From positions 1 to 60,441 of the IMG/VR virus record IMGVR_UViG_3300028835_000118: a stretch of 60,441 bases of DNA. The stretch is one strand, 5' to 3'. Numbering within the stretch: the stretch's first letter is position 1; each line of letters starts with the position of its first letter. Positions 5,853 through 12,579 of the stretch are shown in pieces. A program made the translations under genes and the position numbers. This DNA comes from a virus. The notes beneath the pieces were generated by a model. It worked only from the letters and a program-made list of their open reading frames with translations, had not been told where the DNA came from and ran no database searches.

Positions 5853-6028
5853 ATTCAACTAACTTTTACTTGTATGAATTGCGAACGACAAGAAGAGTTA
5901 GACCACAGAGCAGATGATACCTTGGAGGTCGGAGTAGTTTTAGGGAACACAACCCAAGTTTGCTACAACGTCAGTTAATCATCTCACGGATGTAAAACAG
6001 GGGTTCGAATCCCCGTCTGCTCTCTAAC
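5853..6028 (+). ncRNA. Large structured RNA ending in a tRNA-like acceptor/T arm (element 6)
   Basis: AGAGCAGA (5907-5914) pairs perfectly with TCTGCTCT (6016-6023). T arm GGGG/CCCC with loop TTCGAAT (6000-6014). The 85-nt interior forms possible hairpins ACCT/AGGT, GTAG/CTAC and GGG-AACACAA-CCC rather than normal D and anticodon arms. A preceding hairpin CTAAC/GTTAG with inner CTTGT/ACAAG spans 5853-5901, and GTTAG there can alternatively pair with CTAAC at 6024-6028. No coding frame fits. It fills the gap before the 406-aa gene. Confidence 0.6.
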
Positions 6029-6045
6029 TTTTAAACACTACAAAT

Positions 6046-7266
6046 ATGGAAAAAGCAACCATTAAAAATTATGACCATCTTTTAAAGATAGATTGGTTCA
6101 ATCAGGTCTCTACTATAGAGGTTAACCTACACGAGAAGGGGGATAACTCGAAGACCACAACCTATAACTTTCGTTTGAATGAAGAGCAATCTGTATGTGA
6201 TGTTCTTACTGAACAGAAACTTATCAAAGATACAGACGAGGTTCGTCAACAAATTAACAGCGAAATTAATAAGCATATCAATAGTATTATTCAGAAGCGT
6301 CTAAATAACTATACTACAGCAGTTGACGTTCACAATATGTTAGTGGACTTAGATGTGAAAGACAAGAGACAATGGTCTTGTGGCGAAGCATACGAAGGTA
6401 AAATAAAATGGGGTGACGAAGTAGATTCAAACTTTGCGAGCCATCCATCCGAGGAATCATTTGTGTGTCCTACGGAAAACCTATGTTACTTCAATCCAAA
6501 AGCATTTGTGATTCGAATGGCTTGTCCCTATGACTACGATTGGAAAGCTGATAGATATAAGCATATATATAACAAAGATAAGTGCGTGGTAAATGTTAAT
6601 AGCTTTGGCGTATGCGACCTTGAGTTGCGTTTGGAATTCAAAAGCAAGGACTACAAAACAGGAGAGAGGTTTAACATTCCTAACCCTGCGTTATTCTATA
6701 ACCTTAGACAAAAAGATAATACCATAAGTAAGGTTAGCTTTATCGATGTGGCACTCTCAGAAAATAAATATAAGCCAATGGGAAAAGGACTTACTAAAAC
6801 ATATAAGTTTCAATCTTATTATGTGGGTAACGACTCGAGAAGTTTATCGTTAAATACATTTATAGTATACTGCCGTGAGAAATCTGACACCAACAGAAAG
6901 TTCTTTCTTCAGGATGTAGTTGAATCGGTAAACAAAGAAGAGATGTTAAAAGAGTTGAAAGAAAAGTTTGGTGAGGAGAATGTATTCAAGACAACAGCTT
7001 ACCAAAGCGATGTGAACTTTAAGAAGATGGATAGTTGGGGCAGGTATGGGTCGAAGGTAGTTAAGGTAATCCTGAAAGATGAGAGCTACTTGTTATATGA
7101 TTATACTGAGATAAAAAGAAACAAGAAATTAGAGCTTAGAGGTTTGTGGGATTCAAGCTACACAAAAGAATCAGTTAGTGATGCGTTTGAAAGAGTTATG
7201 AATAAGAATATAGAAGACAAATCTCTTGTCTCTGATATGATAGAAACAACATTTAACAATGAATAA
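6046..7266 (+). CDS. Hypothetical protein, 406 aa
   Basis: Largest unknown early protein; soluble, charged, without signal or membrane segments. There are scattered cysteines (WSCGEAYEG near residue 112, VCPTENLCYF near 138) but no clear metal site. Probably nucleic-acid or host-protein directed given the early position; this is only context. The ATG lies 23 nt after the tRNA-like acceptor stem. Confidence 0.8.
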   Translation: MEKATIKNYDHLLKIDWFNQVSTIEVNLHEKGDNSKTTTYNFRLNEEQSVCDVLTEQKLIKDTDEVRQQINSEINKHINSIIQKRLNNYTTAVDVHNMLVDLDVKDKRQWSCGEAYEGKIKWGDEVDSNFASHPSEESFVCPTENLCYFNPKAFVIRMACPYDYDWKADRYKHIYNKDKCVVNVNSFGVCDLELRLEFKSKDYKTGERFNIPNPALFYNLRQKDNTISKVSFIDVALSENKYKPMGKGLTKTYKFQSYYVGNDSRSLSLNTFIVYCREKSDTNRKFFLQDVVESVNKEEMLKELKEKFGEENVFKTTAYQSDVNFKKMDSWGRYGSKVVKVILKDESYLLYDYTEIKRNKKLELRGLWDSSYTKESVSDAFERVMNKNIEDKSLVSDMIETTFNNE

Positions 7267-7423
7267 AATGCTTAAGATAAATAAACTAAGAACCAAAGTG
7301 ATTTGTGTGTTTGATGAGGATGAAGGGGGACGTATAGAAGTGTATCGTCCCTCGGATTCCAAATACCAAATCTATTTAGAAATATATAATAACAATAAAA
7401 ATAAAAACAAATACTATGGGTAG
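7259..7423 (+). CDS. Hypothetical protein, 54 aa
   Basis: Starts in the overlap with the previous stop (alternative ATG at 7268) and ends 8 nt into the next gene. A basic N-terminus is followed by DEDEGG and a lysine/asparagine-rich tail. No family recognised; translational coupling is likely. Confidence 0.6.
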   Translation: MNKMLKINKLRTKVICVFDEDEGGRIEVYRPSDSKYQIYLEIYNNNKNKNKYYG

Positions 7424-7802
7424 ATATTATTACGGAGACATCGAAGGTAAGTTTATGTTCGCTGTCCAACCAAGTGACGCAGGAGAAAGGTTCGGTGCGT
7501 ATGAGACACCACACGAACCATCATCAATTGACTATTCTGTATGCAGAAAAAGTTCATACGATGACCTGTGTAAAGAATTAAAAAAGATAGAAGATTCAGG
7601 TGCAGTAAAGAGGTGCTTGCATATGTATGACGAGCTAGAGAAGGAAGGTCAGTTAGGTTACAACGAGAAAGATTGTGAAAGGTTTGGCGTATCTAAAACC
7701 GACCTATCGGAGTATGCTGATTGGAGGATGGGTACACATATGAAAGATTACTTTGACGAGAATCCTGATGCAGAACATTTATATTTTAATGCAGAGCTAT
7801 GA
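7416..7802 (+). CDS. Hypothetical protein, 128 aa
   Basis: Acidic soluble protein beginning MGRYYYGDIEGKF, with a central charged helix and C-terminal DENPDAEHLYF. No known domain recognised. Overlaps both neighbours by a few nt. Confidence 0.7.
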   Translation: MGRYYYGDIEGKFMFAVQPSDAGERFGAYETPHEPSSIDYSVCRKSSYDDLCKELKKIEDSGAVKRCLHMYDELEKEGQLGYNEKDCERFGVSKTDLSEYADWRMGTHMKDYFDENPDAEHLYFNAEL

Positions 7803-7951
7803 TAAATAAGGAAGAACAAAAACACATTCTAGACAATTGGAAACGCAAGGCGTGTGCCGATGAATTAAGAGAGATAGTTATGTATGGTGAGGACGACAGA
7901 GATTTGGTTGTTCGAGATGCCATGATGATAATAGATAAATACTTTGAATAA
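7799..7951 (+). CDS. Hypothetical protein, 50 aa
   Basis: ATGA overlap with the preceding stop at 7800-7802. Helical, mixed charge, no recognised family. Spacing and frame support a real coupled gene. Confidence 0.6.
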   Translation: MINKEEQKHILDNWKRKACADELREIVMYGEDDRDLVVRDAMMIIDKYFE

Positions 7952-7952
7952 T

Positions 7953-8126
7953 ATGGAACTAGCAATAATAAGATATACCGAAGGCAATGGCAGGACGTAT
8001 ATAGTTGACATTACAAATGATGTTGACAAGTGGATAGTCGATAACAATTCTACTAGGGATGAAGACCAACAAGAAAAATTATCTGACTTTAATATAGAAT
8101 ATAAATCAATTAAACTTTATAAATAA
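7953..8126 (+). CDS. Hypothetical protein, 57 aa
   Basis: ATG at 7953 is preferred over a TTG at 7944 in the same frame. It starts 1 nt after the previous stop and its stop overlaps the next ATG (TAATG). Acidic; no recognised domain. Confidence 0.65.
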   Translation: MELAIIRYTEGNGRTYIVDITNDVDKWIVDNNSTRDEDQQEKLSDFNIEYKSIKLYK

Positions 8127-8416
8127 TGAAAGTAAAAATTCAAAACCGAAGTGTCTACCACAAATTTGCTGAGGTAGAAATAGAAGTAGACAAGGATGAC
8201 TTGGAACATTTCATTCTTGATAGAAAAGGAATGGACATCCTTGATTACCTACAATATAACTGCCACCTTTATGATGAGCAGATAGATAAAGCTATGAGTG
8301 AAGCAGAGTATGAATATGGAAGTGGAGTAGATGACTACAGGGGAATGGTAGATGAATTAGATACAAGCGAATGGAGATTCGAGTGTGAAGAATTAAATAC
8401 AGGAGGTCACCTATGA
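8126..8416 (+). CDS. Hypothetical protein, 96 aa
   Basis: Acidic: N-terminal basic strand-like segment (MKVKIQNRSVYHKF), then mostly acidic helices. No family recognised. Overlaps both neighbours by 1-4 nt. Confidence 0.7.
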   Translation: MKVKIQNRSVYHKFAEVEIEVDKDDLEHFILDRKGMDILDYLQYNCHLYDEQIDKAMSEAEYEYGSGVDDYRGMVDELDTSEWRFECEELNTGGHL

Positions 8417-8661
8417 AAAATCTACAATACACTAACAGCGATATAGCTGAAGAGCTTAGCGAGTGTGCATCCGATTTGTTTTTCGAGTTGATGTTAGAGC
8501 TTGAAGGAACAGAGCTATATGATAAATATATAATAGACCACGGAACACACACACAAAGCACAGCTTTAGGTCAGGAATTATTCTACCGAATAGAAGATAG
8601 ATTGTTCAAGCTAAAGCTAACAGATATAGAAGAGCATTCTATATTTGATGTTAAAAAATAA
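8413..8661 (+). CDS. Hypothetical protein, 82 aa
   Basis: ATGA overlap with the previous gene. Leucine/glutamate-rich, likely all-helical, without cysteine motifs or membrane segments apart from one cysteine near residue 15. Last gene before a hairpin at 8661-8700. Confidence 0.7.
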   Translation: MKNLQYTNSDIAEELSECASDLFFELMLELEGTELYDKYIIDHGTHTQSTALGQELFYRIEDRLFKLKLTDIEEHSIFDVKK

Positions 8662-8700
8662 TTACGAAATGATTAGGAATTGTCGATTTCTTTTCGTAAT
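8661..8700 (+). terminator. Inverted repeat after the 82-aa gene
   Basis: ATTACGAAA (8661-8669) pairs with TTTCGTAAT (8692-8700), extended inside by GAAAT/ATTTC. AT-rich with no T run, so it may be an RNA-stability stem more than a terminator. Confidence 0.45.
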
Positions 8701-8726
8701 ATTGTCGAACTTAAAATTAAAACACT

Positions 8727-9092
8727 ATGACAAAATTATTATCTTATGAAGGGGCGACCTTCAGAACACTAGAGAAAGACGAAATGTATTTCGATGGTGG
8801 CAGTTGGAAGGTAGGTTCATTAAACAATGTATGCTACCAAGAATTAATTGACCTCTTTGGACAACCCACTTGGAATAGAGAGAGTGGAGATTTCAAAGTG
8901 CAAATGGAATGGGCGATTGAAGTGAACGATGGTGACAAGGTTTATATCCTACGCATCTATGATTGGAAAACTTATGACAGAGATTACACGATGTCACAGC
9001 TTAAAACTTGGAGCATAGGAGGTAACGATGATGGGAATCCATATCTGCTAAAGTCGTTTGTTCATACACATCAATCAGTATTATCTAATTAA
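8727..9092 (+). CDS. Hypothetical protein, 121 aa
   Basis: Soluble protein rich in tryptophan and tyrosine (GGSWKVG, PTWNRESGDFKVQMEWAI, KTWSIGGNDDG). The N-terminal LFGQPTWNRESGDFKVQMEW segment resembles small conserved phage proteins of unknown role. No catalytic motif. Confidence 0.7.
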   Translation: MTKLLSYEGATFRTLEKDEMYFDGGSWKVGSLNNVCYQELIDLFGQPTWNRESGDFKVQMEWAIEVNDGDKVYILRIYDWKTYDRDYTMSQLKTWSIGGNDDGNPYLLKSFVHTHQSVLSN

Positions 9093-9099
9093 ATATATT

Positions 9100-9459
9100 A
9101 TGGCTAAAGAAATAAAACACCCACAGGAAGTTATTCAAACAGCAATGAAAGTTCTTGAAGAATGTGGATATGCAACAAGAAACTTATGGCACATAGATGA
9201 TGTTACACAGAGTCATCCACACCTAAACCTAACTAAAGATGAGTGTCTTGAAGTGCTAGACCATACATTATCTAACGAGCAATTAACTGAAGAGACATAT
9301 AGGGTGATGGATGATTCAGTAGCTTGGATGTTTAACCCTGAGAAAGATGATGAAGGTCTTGACATTCCTGTTGATATGTATCCTGATGAAATTCTAAGAA
9401 TGAAAATGGAGGGAGCAAGCAAGAAAGATATACAAAAAAAACAACAGGACAATGAGTAG
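9100..9459 (+). CDS. Hypothetical protein, 119 aa
   Basis: ATG at 9100 is preferred; the frame opens at 9058 but that would overlap the previous gene by 35 nt. Acidic, helical, with two repeated-looking halves around conserved LxxxE spacing. No family recognised. Confidence 0.7.
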   Translation: MAKEIKHPQEVIQTAMKVLEECGYATRNLWHIDDVTQSHPHLNLTKDECLEVLDHTLSNEQLTEETYRVMDDSVAWMFNPEKDDEGLDIPVDMYPDEILRMKMEGASKKDIQKKQQDNE

Positions 9460-9751
9460 ATTATATACCACAAAAGATAACTTTAGTTGGTGGATAGTCA
9501 CCGATAAAGCTGACAAGATATTTGAGACAGACAGCATTCCTTTATATGTTATATATGAGGACGAGTCTGAAAGTTTAATCGAAAGTTTGGACGAGCTTCA
9601 CGAAGCAATCAATCTTAATCTTCCTGTTGCTATGGAGTTAGGATATATAACAACCCAACCATCCTTGTGGGAGAAATGTGAGAGAGTATTGAGGAATGGG
9701 CATTGGTATGTGAAGCTGTCCGATGTAGTAAAACAATTTAATAATGGTTAA
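9452..9751 (+). CDS. Hypothetical protein, 99 aa
   Basis: Overlaps both neighbours by 8 nt. Contains WWIVTDKADKIFETD and a long acidic helix (ESESLIESLDELHEA). No recognised domain. Confidence 0.65.
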   Translation: MSRLYTTKDNFSWWIVTDKADKIFETDSIPLYVIYEDESESLIESLDELHEAINLNLPVAMELGYITTQPSLWEKCERVLRNGHWYVKLSDVVKQFNNG

Positions 9752-10052
9752 GATAGGACATAATTATAAAAACACAGAGGACTTAATTAAAGAGGTAGCA
9801 CGAGATGTAGTTATGCTATTGCTTGAAAAGAATAAAGCGTATGGTGACACAGCTAACAATCCCCCTCAGATTTTTAGTAAGCTGTCAGCACGAGAAGGTA
9901 TACTCGCAAGACTTGATGACAAGTTAAGCAGAGTTAAAAACAAAGGACTGACCGACAAGACAGAGGATACCATTGACGATATCATTGGGTATCTCATCTT
10001 GTATAAAGTTCAAGTTATAAAAGAGGAGTTAAATAAAAAGAAAGACAAATGA
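9744..10052 (+). CDS. DUF1599/MazG-like protein, 102 aa
   Basis: Matches the DUF1599 pattern: LLEKNKAYGD (about residues 26-35), IFSKLSAREGILARLDDKLSRV (about 43-64) and EDTIDDIIGYLILYKVQ (about 73-89), the latter with paired acidic residues for metal. The family is predicted to act on nucleotides, like all-alpha NTP pyrophosphatases; the substrate is unknown. Next to replication genes, it may adjust the nucleotide pool. Confidence 0.7.
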   Translation: MVKIGHNYKNTEDLIKEVARDVVMLLLEKNKAYGDTANNPPQIFSKLSAREGILARLDDKLSRVKNKGLTDKTEDTIDDIIGYLILYKVQVIKEELNKKKDK

Positions 10053-10342
10053 AATTAAATATTTTTAATGACTATGTTAAAGGGGTAGCTCTCCTATATA
10101 ATATAGAGGAAGAACAGATATTTGAGAAGACAAAAGAGAGAGGAATAGTAGATGCTAGACATTTACTTTACTATCTTTGCTACTATCGACCTATGAAGTT
10201 GAAGTATATTCAGGACTATATGGAACAAAGAGGTTATAGTATCGGTCACTCGAGTATCATTCACGGAATTCAAAGTGTTCAGAAAGCAATTGATGAAGAC
10301 GGAGATTATCAAAAGGTTATTAATCAATTCAATGACAGATAA
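10049..10342 (+). CDS. DnaA-domain-IV-like DNA-binding protein, 97 aa
   Basis: Residues about 36-80 (DARHLLYYLCYY...IQDYMEQRGYSIGHSSIIHGIQSV) follow the pattern of the DnaA C-terminal domain: RHxxxYL...L.xIG..x..R.HSTVxHxIxxI, which reads DnaA boxes through its helix-turn-helix. No AAA+ domain is present. This suggests a short initiator-like or origin-binding protein. It overlaps the genes before and after, within the replication block. A second such protein lies at 17355-17798. Confidence 0.65.
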   Translation: MKLNIFNDYVKGVALLYNIEEEQIFEKTKERGIVDARHLLYYLCYYRPMKLKYIQDYMEQRGYSIGHSSIIHGIQSVQKAIDEDGDYQKVINQFNDR

Positions 10343-10736
10343 ACTAACCTTGAAAGATGTATGGACGGAAGCTAAGAAAGATTCTTATGCGTCAGGACTT
10401 AATGGAGGTTCATACGAAGCACGCATGGTATTCGGAGTCAAGATAGTTTACGACCACGATACCGATAGCGTAACCATTTGGAACACATCAAGAGGTGGAG
10501 ATTTCTACACGGAAGTAGCCAACCTTGAGCCGTTCTTAGAACGAGGATGGAGGTATGGGGTTTACCAAACAGCGTTAACCAACTATAGATTCAAGTTAAA
10601 TAAAGTTGAAGAGTCAATGAGAAACGAAGTAAATGGTAAAAGAAATCCCAAGCAAATCAAATCGTTAAAGAATGCAAGAGTAAGATTACTCAGCAAGTAT
10701 AATAATATAAGTGAAAAATTAAATCAAATAAAATAG
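10332..10736 (+). CDS. Hypothetical protein, 134 aa
   Basis: ATG at 10332 (MTDKLTLKDVW) is preferred to an upstream in-frame ATG at 10275. N-terminal half mixed; C-terminal half basic and helical (KRNPKQIKSLKNARVRLLSKY), compatible with nucleic-acid binding. No family recognised. Confidence 0.7.
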   Translation: MTDKLTLKDVWTEAKKDSYASGLNGGSYEARMVFGVKIVYDHDTDSVTIWNTSRGGDFYTEVANLEPFLERGWRYGVYQTALTNYRFKLNKVEESMRNEVNGKRNPKQIKSLKNARVRLLSKYNNISEKLNQIK

Positions 10737-10738
10737 AT

Positions 10739-11278
10739 ATGGCAAAATTAAAATCAGTAAACATTAAAGGAAAAGAGTATGTGGAAGTACACGAGAGACT
10801 TCGTTACTTCAGAAGTACATACCCAAATTATTCTTTAACATCAGAAGTGTTAGAGAAGACAGACAAATCAATTCTTATTCTCGCTTCTATTATCAATGAA
10901 GATGGTAGGGTTATTGCTTCAGGTATGGCTGAGGAAGAGAAAGGAAGTACATTCATTAACAAGACATCTTATGTAGAGAACTGCGAGACTTCAGCTTGGG
11001 GCAGGGCGTTAGCCAACTTTGGAATCGGACTTGATACCTCAGTTGCTTCGGCTGAAGAAGTGCAGAATGCAATAGCAAATCAAGATACTGCATCCACTAA
11101 AGACGTATTAATGGATTTGAATGATGAGAAGATGATAGACGTTCTTAAGTATGTAGTAGCCAACAAGAGTAAAGGTCTTGAGTGGATTGTGAAAAACATA
11201 GGTAAGAAATATAATGTTACAACTAAGGTAAAGAACACAATAAAAAAGACACTACAAGATGGAGAAAAAGGTAACTAA
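10739..11278 (+). CDS. Probable single-strand annealing/ssDNA-binding recombination protein, 179 aa
   Basis: Contains VHERLRYFRSTYPNYSL (about 17-33), ILASIINEDGRVIASGMA and SYVENCETSAWGRALANFGIG (about 79-99). The ENCETSA-GRAL-GIG pattern is shared by a common phage protein group that I place near ERF/Rad52-type annealing proteins. It directly precedes a PD-(D/E)XK exonuclease, matching the usual two-gene phage recombination pair. The family assignment is from memory of motifs and context. Confidence 0.6.
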   Translation: MAKLKSVNIKGKEYVEVHERLRYFRSTYPNYSLTSEVLEKTDKSILILASIINEDGRVIASGMAEEEKGSTFINKTSYVENCETSAWGRALANFGIGLDTSVASAEEVQNAIANQDTASTKDVLMDLNDEKMIDVLKYVVANKSKGLEWIVKNIGKKYNVTTKVKNTIKKTLQDGEKGN

Positions 11279-12017
11279 AAAAGTAATTAACTTACTTAAA
11301 TCTGATACCGAATATTACACAGGGATTGGAAAACAATTCTTATCCAATTCAGATATCGGCACATTACTTAAGAACCCTCAGCAGTATGGGATTCCTCAAC
11401 CTGATAATAAAAATTTTATTATGGGTAGGTATTTTCATTGCAAGATGTTAGAACCTGAAAAGCTAGGGGATTATTTAATAGCTAATGTGAGTAGCAGAAA
11501 CTCAAAAGCATACAAGGAATTTTGTGCTGAGCATTTGATTCCCTTTGCAATGCTTAAACCTGAACAGGAAATGGTGGATGAGTGGTGTGAAACTATGTTA
11601 GGTAACATGGACTTCTATGATTTGATTCAGCATGGAGATAACACATATGAAGTACCTAATGTAAAGAACATAGGTGAGTACGAGGGTGGAGCTTTATGGA
11701 AAGGTAAAGCTGACATCGTACATAAAGATTATGTGATAGACCTGAAGACAAGTGGGGACATCACTAAATTTAAGAACAGCGTTTATAATTATAATTATGA
11801 TTCACAAGGTTATATATATCGTGAACTCTTTGGGAAACCAATTCTCTTCCTTGTTATTGACAAGTCAACTCAAGTATTGGGAATGTATGAGTTATCTGAA
11901 GAGAGTTACGAGAGAGGTAAGTACAAAGTGGAGCAAGCTCTTGAAGTTTATAAGACTTTCTTTGGAGAGAATAGAACAAAAGATATTGAGCTACACTATC
12001 TTAAGGGTACCATATAA
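11259..12017 (+). CDS. PD-(D/E)XK exonuclease (DUF3799-type), 252 aa
   Basis: GKADIVHKDYVIDLKTSGD (about residues 148-166) gives the nuclease core, with Asp then DLK; upstream GRYFHCKMLEPE and downstream YNYDSQGYIYRELFG complete the RecE/lambda-exonuclease-like pattern. It would degrade one strand of linear DNA to load the preceding annealing protein. Overlaps that gene by 20 nt. Confidence 0.8.
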   Translation: MEKKVTKKVINLLKSDTEYYTGIGKQFLSNSDIGTLLKNPQQYGIPQPDNKNFIMGRYFHCKMLEPEKLGDYLIANVSSRNSKAYKEFCAEHLIPFAMLKPEQEMVDEWCETMLGNMDFYDLIQHGDNTYEVPNVKNIGEYEGGALWKGKADIVHKDYVIDLKTSGDITKFKNSVYNYNYDSQGYIYRELFGKPILFLVIDKSTQVLGMYELSEESYERGKYKVEQALEVYKTFFGENRTKDIELHYLKGTI

Positions 12018-12258
12018 ATGGGTAGCTAGTAAGATAAAAAGAAAACAGACACATTTGGTTCTTCAAGTTCCATTGGAATTCAATAGTGTCGAAGACTATA
12101 ACAAGTTTATAGTATTAACAAGTAAATTAATGGAACACAATATTAAAATTAAAAACTATAGACTATGGCACAGACTGAAGAAAAAATCTTTGCTGACGGA
12201 TTCTCTTTCAAGAAGAGAGAGAACGCTCCTGACTTCGTTGTCGGAAGAATTAGTGTGA
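11986..12258 (+). CDS. Possible small protein between exonuclease and SSB-like genes
   Basis: A frame ending at 12258 contains a protein-like segment (THLVLQVPLEFNSVEDYNKF), but has no ATG in the gap; TTG at 11986 is the nearest plausible start. It overlaps the exonuclease by 32 nt and the SSB-like gene by 94 nt, so its C-terminus may be chance. It otherwise explains the 150-nt gap. Confidence 0.35.
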   Translation: MSYTILRVPYKWVASKIKRKQTHLVLQVPLEFNSVEDYNKFIVLTSKLMEHNIKIKNYRLWHRLKKKSLLTDSLSRRERTLLTSLSEELV

Positions 12259-12419
12259 AAGTAGATGACGCTATTTCTTTTCTGAAGAAACATCAGAAAG
12301 GTGGATGGGTTAATCTAAATTGTAATCAAGCAAAGAGTGGTAACTACTACTTGGAGTTAGATACTTTTGTACCTAAATCTAATGAAACAAAAGAAGAGAA
12401 GGCAGACCTTCCGTTCTAA
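12165..12419 (+). CDS. SSB-like protein with acidic tail, 84 aa
   Basis: Short strand-rich protein (VVGRISVKVDDA, GGWVNLNCNQAKSGNYYLELDTF) ending in an acidic tail with EEKADLPF. Bacterial SSB ends DDDIPF, which recruits replication partners. Length is half that of normal SSB, so it may be a minimal ssDNA-binding fold. Its place after the annealing protein and exonuclease and before a terminator supports a replication/recombination role. Confidence 0.55.
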   Translation: MAQTEEKIFADGFSFKKRENAPDFVVGRISVKVDDAISFLKKHQKGGWVNLNCNQAKSGNYYLELDTFVPKSNETKEEKADLPF

Positions 12420-12426
12420 AAAAAAT

Positions 12427-12457
12427 AGGGAGGGGTTTTTTCCTCTCCCTTTTTTTA
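12427..12457 (+). terminator. Terminator of the first early operon
   Basis: AGGGAGGGG (12427-12435) pairs with CCTCTCCCT (12442-12450, one G-T pair) around six T, followed by seven T (12451-12457). Confidence 0.92.
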
Positions 12458-12478
12458 TTTATTTTTATTTTATTCTTG

Positions 12479-12566
12479 TATACGAGGGCTAAAAAGTTAA
12501 CAAAGTATACAAGTGACTGATAATCAAGACTAAACTTAACAGAAAGTTGACAGAAAGTCAGCAGGA
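12479..12566. repeat. Iteron-bearing element, copy B, before the primase gene
   Basis: Three 11-bp units start at 12534, 12545 and 12556: acttaacagaa, agttgacagaa, agtcagcagga. Upstream are TATACGA (12479-12485), GTTAACA (12496), GTATACA 9 bp on (12505), and GATAATCAAG (12519). The order and most spacings match copy A at 1420-1529. It ends 13 nt before the primase ATG and no TAnnTTTG box is seen here, so it may also control primase expression. Confidence 0.75.
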
Positions 12567-12579
12567 GAACCACTAAAAT

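Noticed and set aside
5853-6028. tmRNA
   Set aside because: There is no tag-coding frame, no GCA-type resume codon context, and the acceptor sequence does not resemble tmRNA.
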